A stretch of DNA of 6,830 bases. Origin: Myxococcales bacterium (lineage in GTDB: Bacteria > Myxococcota > Myxococcia > Myxococcales > Anaeromyxobacteraceae). The notes beneath the pieces were generated by a model that did not search any database, was not told the DNA's origin, and saw only the letters and a list, made by a program, of their open reading frames with translations. Below are positions 1 to 6,708 of this stretch, in pieces. Numbering within the stretch: position 1 is the stretch's first letter; the number at the start of each line of letters is the position of its first letter. The stretch lies in the NCBI GenBank assembly GCA_021779335.1, contig JAJYAW010000154.1:1-6830 (forward strand), in the 5' to 3' direction. Made by a program: the position numbers and the translations under genes.

Positions 1-84
1 ACGCAGGGCGGTGGGCGCGCGCATGCGGTGATGCTAGGCCGAGCGGCGGCCCGGGGCGAGCCCCCGCGCCGTGGCGGGCCCGCC

Positions 85-124
85 AAAAGGGAGCGGGGCC
101 CCCGGCGAACCGGGAGCCCCGCTC
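85..124 (-). terminator. Rho-independent terminator of groESL
   Basis: Read on the minus strand, positions 124-91 form a hairpin with a 15-bp stem (one G-U pair) closed by a TTCG tetraloop at 109-106. The outer arm is GAGCGGGG pairing with CCCCGCTC. It is followed two bases later by a short TTTT run (complement of 85-88). It lies about 30 bp beyond the groEL stop codon, where the operon should end. UUCG loops are known to stabilise RNA hairpins. The T run is short, but the stem is exceptionally strong. A further short palindrome (GGCGGGCCCGCC, 73-84) follows directly. Confidence 0.85.
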
Positions 125-152
125 GTGAAGCCCTCGGGAGGGAGGGGGACGG

Positions 153-1817
<1,665 letters not shown>

Positions 1818-1859
1818 TTCGGTGACTCCGTTGGTGTGAGGAAGGGGGGCGGCGGGGGA

Positions 1860-2150
1860 CTACGCCTCGATCACGCCGAGGATGTCCTCCTCGCGCATCA
1901 TGAGGTGCTCCACGCCGTCGATCTTGATCTCGGTCCCGGCGTACTTCGAGAAGAGGACCGTGTCGCCCGGCTTCACGTCGAGCGGGCGGACCTTGCCGTC
2001 CTCCTGGACCTTGCCGTTGCCGACGGCGATCACCTTGCCCTCGATCGGCTTCTCCTTGGCCGTGTCGGGGATGATGATGCCGCCCTTGGTCTTCTGCTCC
2101 TCCTCGAGCCGCTTGACGATGACGCGATCCTGCAGGGGACGGATACCCAT
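1860..2150 (-). CDS. groES: 10-kDa co-chaperonin GroES
   Basis: Heptameric lid of the GroEL cage, acting in the cytoplasm. The product has 96 residues, the usual family length. It begins with the typical IRPLQDRVIVKR strand and has the mobile loop around residues 16-35, including GGIIIP, whose hydrophobic Ile triplet docks on the GroEL apical domain. It ends with the conserved MMREEDILGVIE segment. The start at 2150 is fixed by an ideal AGGAGG ribosome site (2157-2162) 6 nt upstream. It is the first gene of the operon. The predicted transcript has a leader of about 130 nt that begins with a CIRCE-like hairpin, so heat-shock control through a repressor is likely. Confidence 0.99.
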   Translation of the reverse strand: MGIRPLQDRVIVKRLEEEQKTKGGIIIPDTAKEKPIEGKVIAVGNGKVQEDGKVRPLDVKPGDTVLFSKYAGTEIKIDGVEHLMMREEDILGVIEA

Positions 2151-2214
2151 GGAGTGCCTCCTGATGCGAAGTGCCCCGCCGGCTGGGCGGAGGGGGTGGT
2201 GAGGTCGTCGGTTG

Positions 2215-2243
2215 GCTGGCCGGCCGATTTCCCGGCCGGCAGC
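2215..2243. promoter_or_regulatory. Weak CIRCE-like inverted repeat (site D)
   Basis: Arms GCTGGCCGGCC (2215-2225) and GGCCGGCAGC (2234-2243) are reverse complements apart from one extra C, around an 8-nt loop. The total length is 29 nt with GCTG and CAGC ends, matching site A, and the centres of the two sites are about 33 bp apart. The arm interior differs from site A, so this could be a degenerate operator or only a GC hairpin in the groES leader RNA. Confidence 0.35.
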
Positions 2244-2246
2244 GTG

Positions 2247-2277
2247 CGCTGGCAGTCGATGCCCCGGACTGCCAGCG
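2247..2277. promoter_or_regulatory. CIRCE-like operator at the groES start (site A)
   Basis: A perfect inverted repeat: CGCTGGCAGTC, a 9-nt spacer, then GACTGCCAGCG. The inner 9-bp arms CTGGCAGTC and GACTGCCAG with an N9 spacer reproduce the geometry of CIRCE (TTAGCACTC-N9-GAGTGCTAA), the operator of the heat-shock repressor HrcA. Six of nine positions per arm match, and the three changes (T to C, A to G, C to G) are symmetric. It starts about where transcription from the promoter at 2286-2313 should begin, the classic CIRCE position. The repeat is seen directly; HrcA as its ligand is inferred. Confidence 0.75.
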
Positions 2278-2285
2278 GCGCCGGG

Positions 2286-2313
2286 ATAGTAATCACGGCC
2301 GGTGGGCTGTCAA
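2286..2313 (-). promoter_or_regulatory. Sigma70-type promoter of groESL
   Basis: On the minus strand there is a perfect -35 box TTGACA (2313-2308), a 16-nt spacer and a -10 box TACTAT (2291-2286, four of six consensus bases). The predicted start is near 2279, just before the perfect inverted repeat at 2247-2277. This local stretch is less GC-rich than its surroundings. No convincing sigma32 promoter was seen, so repressor control from a housekeeping promoter is the simplest reading. Confidence 0.7.
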
Positions 2314-2365
2314 GCGAACCGGTCGATTCTCTACGGTCCCGTGACAATTGATCTTTTTGGACCCG

Positions 2366-2394
2366 GCTGGCAGTCGAACGGTTCGAGTGCCGAA
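2366..2394. promoter_or_regulatory. Half-degenerate CIRCE-like site (site B)
   Basis: The left arm CTGGCAGTC (2367-2375) is identical to that of site A. After exactly 9 nt comes GAGTGCCGA (2385-2393), which pairs with the left arm at six of nine positions. This right arm is closer to classic CIRCE (GAGTGCTAA, seven of nine) than to site A. It lies about 55 bp upstream of the groES -35 box. Identical arm sequence plus identical spacing argue against chance. Confidence 0.5.
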
Positions 2395-2400
2395 GGGGGC

Positions 2401-2429
2401 GCTGGCGGTCGACCGGCGAGGCTGCCAGC
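2401..2429. promoter_or_regulatory. CIRCE-like inverted repeat (site C)
   Basis: Arms GCTGGCGGTC and GGCTGCCAGC are separated by exactly 9 nt and pair at eight of ten positions. Each differs from the site A arm at one position. Its centre is 35 bp from that of site B, similar to the 33-bp spacing of sites D and A. It is 78 bp upstream of the start codon at 2507 and so could serve either divergent transcript. Confidence 0.5.
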
Positions 2430-2506
2430 CGTAAAAAGACGATGAATCCCGACGGGTTGCGCTGCTGACGCCCCGTCCGTAGGGTATCGGGAGGAGGTGC
2501 CGCCCG

Positions 2507-3130
2507 ATGAACAGCCCCGTCCTGGTGTCCCAGTCGCCGAGGGAGTGGTTCAAGGAGGCCGTCGGCGAGGTCCTCGCCGTCCGGCGGCTCGCCGTCCAGC
2601 CGGAGACCGAGTTCTACCTGGTGGAGCTCCTGGCCAGCTTCGTCTCCGCCGAGCGGCTCTTCGTGGAGCAGGCCGACGGCGCCGTCGAGGAGGAGCCGCT
2701 GGCGCTCCTCCTGCTGCGCGCCCTGGCGGCGGAGCGGCGCGAGCGGGCCGCCCGGCTCAAGCGGCTGGGGGACACCTCGCTCTTCGTCTCCGGCTTCCTG
2801 GGCGACTCGCTGGCCCGCGGCGCGGTGGGCGCCGGCTACTACCGGGCCATGGGGGAGCGGGCCTTCCGGGCCCTGGCCGAGGGCGAGCGGAGCGCTTCGC
2901 TGGCCGGCCTCTACGACGAGCTGTCGCGCCGCTTCGACGCCTTCGTGGACTGCTTCGCCGAGATCGCCGAGCTCTCCGACCTCGCCTCCAACCGCGGCCT
3001 GGTGCGGCTCTTCGAGCGCTGGCAGCTCACCCGCTCCGAGCGGGTGGCCGGGAAGCTGCGGGCCCGCGGGGTGGCCCTCTTCGCCGGGCCGGGCCCCGGG
3101 CCGCGCGGGGCGGGCGGGACGCGCCACTGA
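2507..3130 (+). CDS. Unrecognised helical protein, first gene of a coupled pair
   Basis: Product of 207 residues that I cannot name. The ATG at 2507 is preceded by GGAGGAGG (2490-2497) 9 nt upstream. The sequence looks all-helical and soluble, with no signal peptide or membrane segment. Distinctive segments are SPREWFKEAVGEVL (10-23), the acidic EEEPLALLLLRAL stretch (61-73), RLGDTSLFVSGFLGDSLAR (86-104), YYRAMG (111-116) and RLFERWQLTRSERVAGKL (167-184). The 86-116 block has the look of a conserved family signature; from memory, similar uncharacterised proteobacterial proteins exist, but this needs a search. The last 15 residues are a low-complexity Gly/Pro/Arg tail and probably disordered. 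Its stop overlaps the next start (TGATG), and it diverges from groES. Codon use matches its neighbours. Confidence 0.85.
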   Translation: MNSPVLVSQSPREWFKEAVGEVLAVRRLAVQPETEFYLVELLASFVSAERLFVEQADGAVEEEPLALLLLRALAAERRERAARLKRLGDTSLFVSGFLGDSLARGAVGAGYYRAMGERAFRALAEGERSASLAGLYDELSRRFDAFVDCFAEIAELSDLASNRGLVRLFERWQLTRSERVAGKLRARGVALFAGPGPGPRGAGGTRH

Positions 3131-3765
3131 TGGGCGGCGCCGGCACGCTCGGCCTCACCGTGGCCGCGCTCCAGGCGCGGCTCCAGGCCATCTACGGCGT
3201 GGAGGCCCCGGGCGTGGAGCGCTTCGTGGTGGGGCGGGAGGTGGCCGAGGCGGCCGGCCACGCCCTGCGCGCCCCCGAGGAGCTGCTGGTGCTCGAGGAG
3301 GCGGACGGCCTCTGGCTCGGGCTCTACCTCGACGAGGTGGCGCTGGCGGGCGCGGCGCGCGGGGAGCTCGCGCCGCTCGTCCAGGTCGCCGAGGGGGTGA
3401 GCCACTTCGTCTACCTGGCCACCCGCGCCGCCCGCGGCCGGCCGGTCTCGCTCCTCGAGCTCGAGGTGCAGGCCGAGGTGGACAAGTTCGCCCTGCTGCT
3501 CCTGGCGCTCTGGCGGCGCGACCGGCGGCGCCGCTCCCGCGCGCTGCGGCGGCGGCTCTACGAGCGGGTCGGCCTGGCGGAGCACCTGGCGGCCGAGGAG
3601 CGGGGCCGGTACCGCGAGGCCAACCGGCTCGGCGCCGGCTACGCCCGCTGGCTGGAGGGGCGCTACGTGGCGGCGGCCGACGTGGAGGGGCTGCTCCGCG
3701 AGCTGCGGCAGAGCTACCGGCTGGGGGCCGGGGAGAAGCTCGGCTACCTGTCGTCGCGCGCCTGA
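3130..3765 (+). CDS. Unrecognised protein, second gene of a coupled pair
   Basis: Product of 211 residues that I cannot name. The ATG at 3130 shares its A with the upstream TGA, and there is no clear ribosome site of its own, so translation is probably coupled to the preceding gene. The frame stays open upstream to 2497, but that part is a shadow of the first gene. Noticeable segments are LQAIYGVEAP near 18-27, a mixed block at 51-75, EGVSHFVYLATRAARGRPVS (88-107) running into LLELEVQAEVDKF (108-120), a very basic WRRDRRRRSRALRRRLYER stretch (128-146), and YRLGAGEKLGYL near the end. The SHF...LELE-QAEVDKF block looks like a conserved signature. No membrane segment or known catalytic motif is seen. 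It converges on rpoZ with a 2-bp gap. Confidence 0.85.
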   Translation: MGGAGTLGLTVAALQARLQAIYGVEAPGVERFVVGREVAEAAGHALRAPEELLVLEEADGLWLGLYLDEVALAGAARGELAPLVQVAEGVSHFVYLATRAARGRPVSLLELEVQAEVDKFALLLLALWRRDRRRRSRALRRRLYERVGLAEHLAAEERGRYREANRLGAGYARWLEGRYVAAADVEGLLRELRQSYRLGAGEKLGYLSSRA

Positions 3766-3767
3766 GG

Positions 3768-4034
3768 CTAGCGGAGCGTCCGGGTCTGGCTGGAGGGGAG
3801 GGTCACCTTCTCCTTGTCGAACTTGCCGGAGAGGGCGTCGCGCACCGGGCGGTCGAAGCGGACCTTGCCGGTGGCGATCTCGCGGAGCGAGAGGACCGGC
3901 GCCTTGTTCTTGGTGTTCGGCATGAGCGGGCGGGCGCCGGCCATGAGCTGGCGCGTCCGCTTGGTGGCGAGCAGCACCAGGGCGAACCGGTTGTCCACGA
4001 GCGGGAGGCAGTCTTCGACGGTGACGCGAGCCAT
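3768..4034 (-). CDS. rpoZ: RNA polymerase omega subunit
   Basis: Small subunit that assists folding and assembly of the beta-prime subunit into RNA polymerase and, in several bacteria, contributes to the ppGpp site. The 88-residue product begins MARVTVEDCL, almost the same as the E. coli protein (91 residues), and carries the core NRFALVLLATKRTRQL helix (residues 15-30) and the LREIATGKV segment. The C-terminal tail (KEKVTLPSSQTRTLR) is not like that of E. coli, which is normal for the family. A GAAGGA ribosome site (4042-4047) lies 7 nt before the start. It stands alone here, without the gmk or spoT neighbours found in many proteobacteria. No terminator was seen in the 2 bp between it and the convergent gene, so the transcripts probably overlap at their 3' ends. 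Confidence 0.95.
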   Translation of the reverse strand: MARVTVEDCLPLVDNRFALVLLATKRTRQLMAGARPLMPNTKNKAPVLSLREIATGKVRFDRPVRDALSGKFDKEKVTLPSSQTRTLR

Positions 4035-4084
4035 GTGCTTGTCCTTCCGACGCTTCCACGGGCGACGAGGCCCCGGGGAGGGGT

Positions 4085-4113
4085 GATCTAGCCGGTGCGG
4101 GGCCGCGGGTCAA
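4085..4113 (-). promoter_or_regulatory. Candidate sigma70 promoter of rpoZ
   Basis: On the minus strand there is TTGACC (4113-4108, five of six -35 bases), a 17-nt spacer, and TAGATC (4090-4085, three of six -10 bases). It would start transcription about 45 nt before the rpoZ ATG. The -35 box and spacing are good and the -10 is weak. Confidence 0.5.
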
Positions 4114-4201
4114 CCCGGGCGGCGCGGGCGGACCGCCGCCGCCCTTGACGCGCCCCCGCCCAGGGCGGCACCGTCGCCCCCCGGCGAGGTGAGGAGGCGG
4201 C

Positions 4202-5380
4202 ATGCCCGTGGTGGTCCAGAAGTACGGCGGCTCGTCGGTGGGGACGGTGGACAAGCTGAAGGCGGTGGCCGCCAAGGTGGCGGCCCGCCGCCGCGCCGGC
4301 GACGCGGTCTGCGTGGTGGTCTCCGCCATGGGGGACGCCACCGACGACCTCCTGGCGCTGGCCAAGCAGGTCTCGCCGGATCCGCCGCGCCGCGAGCTCG
4401 ACATGCTGCTCACCGCCGGCGAGCGCGTCTCCATGGCGCTCCTCTCCATGGCGCTCCACGAGCAGGGGGTGGAGGCCATCAGCTTCACCGGCAGCCAGGC
4501 CGGCATCCTCACCAGCGAGGCCCACGCCACCGCGCGCATCCTGGAGGTGCGGCCCACCCGCGTCCGGGAGGAGCTGGCGGGGGGCAAGGTGGTCATCGTG
4601 GCCGGCTTCCAGGGCGTCTCGCCCAGGAAGGAGATCACCACGCTGGGGCGCGGCGGCTCCGACACCACCGCCGTGGCGCTGGCGGCGGCGCTGGGCGCGG
4701 CCTGCGAGATCTACTCCGACGTGGCCGGCGTCTTCACGGCCGACCCGCGCGTGGTGCCGGCGGCGCGCCGCCAGGCGGAGCTCTGCTACGAGGAGATGCA
4801 GGCGCTGGCCCGGGCCGGCGCCAAGGTGCTGAACGCCCAGGCGGTCGAGTTCGCCCGCGCCACCGGCATCGCCATCCACGCGCGCAGCAGCTTCGGCGGG
4901 CCGGAGGAGACGGTGGTGCGGGCCGGCTCCGGCGCCGCGCGCATCGCCGGGGTGGCGGTGGAGAAGGCGCTGGCGCTGGTCTCGGTGGCGCCGGCCGACG
5001 GCCCCCGGGCGCGCCAGCTCCTGGCCGCGGCCCACGCCCCGTGCGCCGAGGTGGAGGGGGCGGCCGGCCGGCTCACCCTGGCCGTGCCGCTCGAGAACGT
5101 GCACGGCCTGGGACCCCTGGCCGAGGCGCTGCGCGCCCTGCCCGGCGCGGCGCTGGACGCCGAGGGGATCGGCGCGGTCACGGTGGTGGGGACCGGCGTC
5201 TCCGCCACGCCGCGGGTGCGCCAGGAGCTGGCCGCGGCGCTCGCGGCGCTGGGGGGCCGGCCGCTCGCCTTCGAGGCCGGGCCGCTCGAGGTGACGGTCT
5301 ACGCCGAGTCCGGGCTGCTGCCCGCCCTGGCCCGCGAGATCCACCGGCGGCTGCTCGAGGCGCCGGCCCAGGAGGGGTAG
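4202..5380 (+). CDS. lysC: Aspartate kinase with diverged ACT region
   Basis: Phosphorylates aspartate to aspartyl phosphate, the first step toward lysine (and diaminopimelate), threonine and methionine. The 392-residue product has the amino-acid-kinase domain at 1-245: VQKYGGSSVG (5-14, catalytic Lys7), VVSAMGDATD (39-48), TAGERVS (71-77), the GRGGSDTTA loop (149-157), YSDVAGVFTADPR (171-183) and AKVLNAQAVEFA (207-218). Residues about 250-386 hold two ACT-like repeats. It is monofunctional, with no homoserine dehydrogenase part, and slightly shorter than the usual 400-420. AGGAGG (4192-4197) lies 4 nt before the ATG. Oddly, the ACT effector signatures are missing: the second repeat has FEAGPLEVTV (357-366) where ISTSE-type residues are expected, and the first lacks the usual P-G-I-A and VDMI-Q pattern. 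Feedback control may therefore be altered. The gene symbol assumes the lysine-pathway type; a paralogue is possible. Confidence 0.93.
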   Translation: MPVVVQKYGGSSVGTVDKLKAVAAKVAARRRAGDAVCVVVSAMGDATDDLLALAKQVSPDPPRRELDMLLTAGERVSMALLSMALHEQGVEAISFTGSQAGILTSEAHATARILEVRPTRVREELAGGKVVIVAGFQGVSPRKEITTLGRGGSDTTAVALAAALGAACEIYSDVAGVFTADPRVVPAARRQAELCYEEMQALARAGAKVLNAQAVEFARATGIAIHARSSFGGPEETVVRAGSGAARIAGVAVEKALALVSVAPADGPRARQLLAAAHAPCAEVEGAAGRLTLAVPLENVHGLGPLAEALRALPGAALDAEGIGAVTVVGTGVSATPRVRQELAAALAALGGRPLAFEAGPLEVTVYAESGLLPALAREIHRRLLEAPAQEG

Positions 5381-5383
5381 GCG

Positions 5384-5397
5384 CCCTCCCGGGAGGG
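5384..5397 (+). terminator. GC palindrome after the aspartate kinase gene
   Basis: CCCTCCC followed directly by GGGAGGG, starting 4 nt after the stop codon. The hairpin is short and no T run follows, so it may be a weak or Rho-assisted terminator, or an RNA-stabilising 3' end, rather than a standard intrinsic terminator. Confidence 0.3.
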
Positions 5398-5438
5398 GCC
5401 CGCGCGGTCTGCTGAGTGGGGCCAGCGCGATCTCCTGG

Positions 5439-5467
5439 GGTCGGCCCGACCGGGTGGCTTCCGCCAC
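5439..5467. repeat. Two adjacent short palindromes in the 5381-5655 gap
   Basis: GGTCGG-C-CCGACC (5439-5451) and GTGGC-TTCC-GCCAC (5454-5467) sit 2 bp apart in the 275-bp non-coding gap between the aspartate kinase and the small membrane protein. Both are perfect in their arms. They could be protein-binding sites or RNA hairpins of the aspartate kinase 3' region; in such GC-rich DNA chance is also possible. Otherwise the gap shows no coding signal. Confidence 0.35.
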
Positions 5468-5552
5468 GGGGGGTGTGTCCGCTCGTCGCCGGGCCGCAGG
5501 ACGCCCCCGGCGCAACTCCCCGATATCGCGGGGCCGGCCCGCCGTCCGTTGC

Positions 5553-5568
5553 CGGTACGCCGCTTGCT
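5553..5568 (+). promoter_or_regulatory. Candidate sigma54 (RpoN) promoter
   Basis: CGGTAC, five bases, then TTGCT matches the -24/-12 consensus TGGCAC-N5-TTGCW. The essential GG and GC dinucleotides are present with the required 10-nt gap, with four of six matches in the -24 box and all five in the -12 box. It would start transcription near 5580, about 75 nt before the small ORF at 5656. Myxobacteria use sigma54 widely, but no activator site was identified, and a single match of this kind can arise by chance. Confidence 0.35.
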
Positions 5569-5644
5569 GTCACGACCCGCATGCCGTCGGCGGCGCCGGT
5601 CACCGGCCGCTATGAGTTGCGTCTCGCGACCGCGCTGGCCTCGG

Positions 5645-5650
5645 AGGAGG
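5645..5650 (+). promoter_or_regulatory. Ribosome binding site deciding the small ORF start
   Basis: AGGAGG ends 5 nt before the ATG at 5656. The same frame is open upstream to 5416, but no comparable ribosome site precedes the earlier candidate starts, so this site selects the 49-residue product. Confidence 0.6.
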
Positions 5651-5655
5651 GGATC

Positions 5656-5805
5656 ATGACCGTCAACCGGACGACCATCTCAGGCATCCAGGGCATGCCC
5701 CGGGCGCTGGCCGGCCTCGAGGTCCCCACCGGCGTGCGCCGCCGCGCCGGGGACGCGGCGCTGGCCGTGGTCGCCATCGCGCTGCTGGTCCTGATCGCCC
5801 TCTAG
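5656..5805 (+). CDS. Small single-span, tail-anchored-like membrane protein
   Basis: A 49-residue product that I do not recognise. The N-terminal half (MTVNRTTISGIQGMPRALAG) is polar and the middle carries RRR at 28-30. Residues 34-49 (AALAVVAIALLVLIAL) are a continuous hydrophobic stretch reaching the last residue. This is the layout of a C-terminally anchored membrane protein; by the positive-inside rule the N-terminus should face the cytoplasm. At 16 residues the segment is short for a full span. Support for a real gene is the AGGAGG site, nearly pure G/C third positions, and a possible sigma54 promoter upstream. It converges on the AAA+ ATPase gene with a 14-bp gap. A non-coding reading is still possible because it is so short. 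Confidence 0.6.
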   Translation: MTVNRTTISGIQGMPRALAGLEVPTGVRRRAGDAALAVVAIALLVLIAL

Positions 5806-5819
5806 CGCCGCCGCCGGGC

Positions 5820-6695
5820 TCACCGGCCCCAGTACCCGCCCGCGCCGTCCTTGCGCATGTCGACGTTGGGATCGAGCCTGAGGAGGGTGCACATCTCGTT
5901 GAGGCGCGAGTAGACGCGATCGCCCACCCGCTGCGAGAGGCTCATGGCCTCGGCCTCGCGCTGGAAGTCCCTGGAGCGGGTCTGCACCATGCGCCCCGGC
6001 TCCTCGGCCGGCGCGCGCGGATCGAGGAAGTAGTTGGTGGCGAAGAGCGTGGCCAGGCCGCCGTTGTAGCGGTGGCTGATGAGCTCGTCGAGCATGGACC
6101 GCTCCCACTCGGTGCCGCGCTCCTTGCCGAGCTCGTCGATGGCCAGCACCGGCACCGAGATGAGCGGCCGCAGGATCTCCATCTGGTTCCGGCCCGAGTC
6201 GAAGCCGGCCTTGATCTCGGAGAGGAGCAGCATGAACTCGACGTAGCGGCAGGGGACGCCCTTCTCGAGCGCCAGCCAGCGCAGCGTGGCGGCCAGCAGG
6301 TGGGTCTTGCCGCCGCCGGGCCGGCCGTAGAAGAGGAACCCCTTGCTCGGCTTGTCGGAGCGGAAGGCGCGGGCGAAGTCCTCGGCCACCCGCTTGGCGG
6401 CCACGTGGTCGGGCGAGTAGCTCTTGAAGGCCTCGAAGCTCGCCCGGGCCACGGCGGCCGGGATGCCCACCTTGTTGAAGAGGCGGATCCGCTCGTCGAG
6501 GTGGCGGCAGGCGCAGACCTGGGCCCTGGCCCCGCTGGCGTCCGGCACCAGCACGTAGCCCGTCTCGCCGCAGCGCGGGCAGGCCGCCTGGCAGGCGCAG
6601 CGGCGCGCCAGGGCCGGCTTGCCCAGCACCTGCTCCACCACGTAGCCGGCGCCGCCGCAGGTGGCGCAGGGCGCGCTCTCGACCGGTCCGGGCAT
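5820..6695 (-). CDS. DnaC/IstB-like AAA+ ATPase with two zinc-ribbon motifs
   Basis: Probable ATPase of the helicase-loader (DnaC/DnaI) and IstB group, 291 residues. The AAA+ core starts near residue 85: Walker A GRPGGGKT (124-131), Walker B VLAIDEL (183-189, Asp187-Glu188), sensor-1-like FATNY (218-222), and a GDRVYSRLNEMC segment (258-269) with the probable arginine finger at Arg264. The N-terminus has eight cysteines in two copies of C-x2-C-G-x2-G-Y-V followed by C-x-C: Cys10/13 with 33/35, and Cys39/42 with 61/63, probably two zinc sites. IstB of insertion sequences normally lies next to the transposase istA, and no transposase is visible, so a chromosomal helicase loader is more likely than a transposition helper. 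The start is preceded by AAGG about 11 nt upstream, overlapping the stop of the upstream gene 13 bp away, so the two are probably one operon. Confidence 0.9.
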   Translation of the reverse strand: MPGPVESAPCATCGGAGYVVEQVLGKPALARRCACQAACPRCGETGYVLVPDASGARAQVCACRHLDERIRLFNKVGIPAAVARASFEAFKSYSPDHVAAKRVAEDFARAFRSDKPSKGFLFYGRPGGGKTHLLAATLRWLALEKGVPCRYVEFMLLLSEIKAGFDSGRNQMEILRPLISVPVLAIDELGKERGTEWERSMLDELISHRYNGGLATLFATNYFLDPRAPAEEPGRMVQTRSRDFQREAEAMSLSQRVGDRVYSRLNEMCTLLRLDPNVDMRKDGAGGYWGR

Positions 6696-6708
6696 CGGGG
6701 GCGGGACC

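Noticed and set aside
2157..2193. Possible RNA thermometer: CCTCC in the groES leader pairing with the AGGAGG ribosome site
   Set aside because: Only five base pairs across a 27-nt loop; expected by chance in GC-rich leader sequence and not a known ROSE or fourU layout.
2457..2486. Possible plus-strand promoter for the gene at 2507 (TTGCGC, 17 nt, TAGGGT)
   Set aside because: Only half of each box matches the consensus; spacing alone is not enough in this composition.
2030..3127. Minus-strand open frame (365 codons) across the groES control region
   Set aside because: It overlaps the promoter, the operators and the convincing plus-strand gene at 2507, and has no recognisable domains.
4145..4174. 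Possible plus-strand promoter of the aspartate kinase gene (TTGACG, then CACCGT after 18 nt)
   Set aside because: The -35 is fair, but no -10 resembling the consensus follows; only a GC hairpin (4156-4168) lies in the spacer.
2911..4668. Long minus-strand open frame (585 codons)
   Set aside because: It crosses the unknown pair, rpoZ and the aspartate kinase gene in the wrong frames, and its composition is repetitive Pro/Arg/Gly/Ala; a shadow.
4088..5515. Minus-strand open frame (475 codons) opposite the aspartate kinase gene
   Set aside because: Low-complexity His/Arg/Gly/Ala product, opposite a gene with clear motifs.
5820..6695. IstB transposition helper of an IS21-type element
   Set aside because: No istA transposase or element ends are visible, the N-terminal zinc motifs point to a helicase loader, and base composition equals that of the neighbours.
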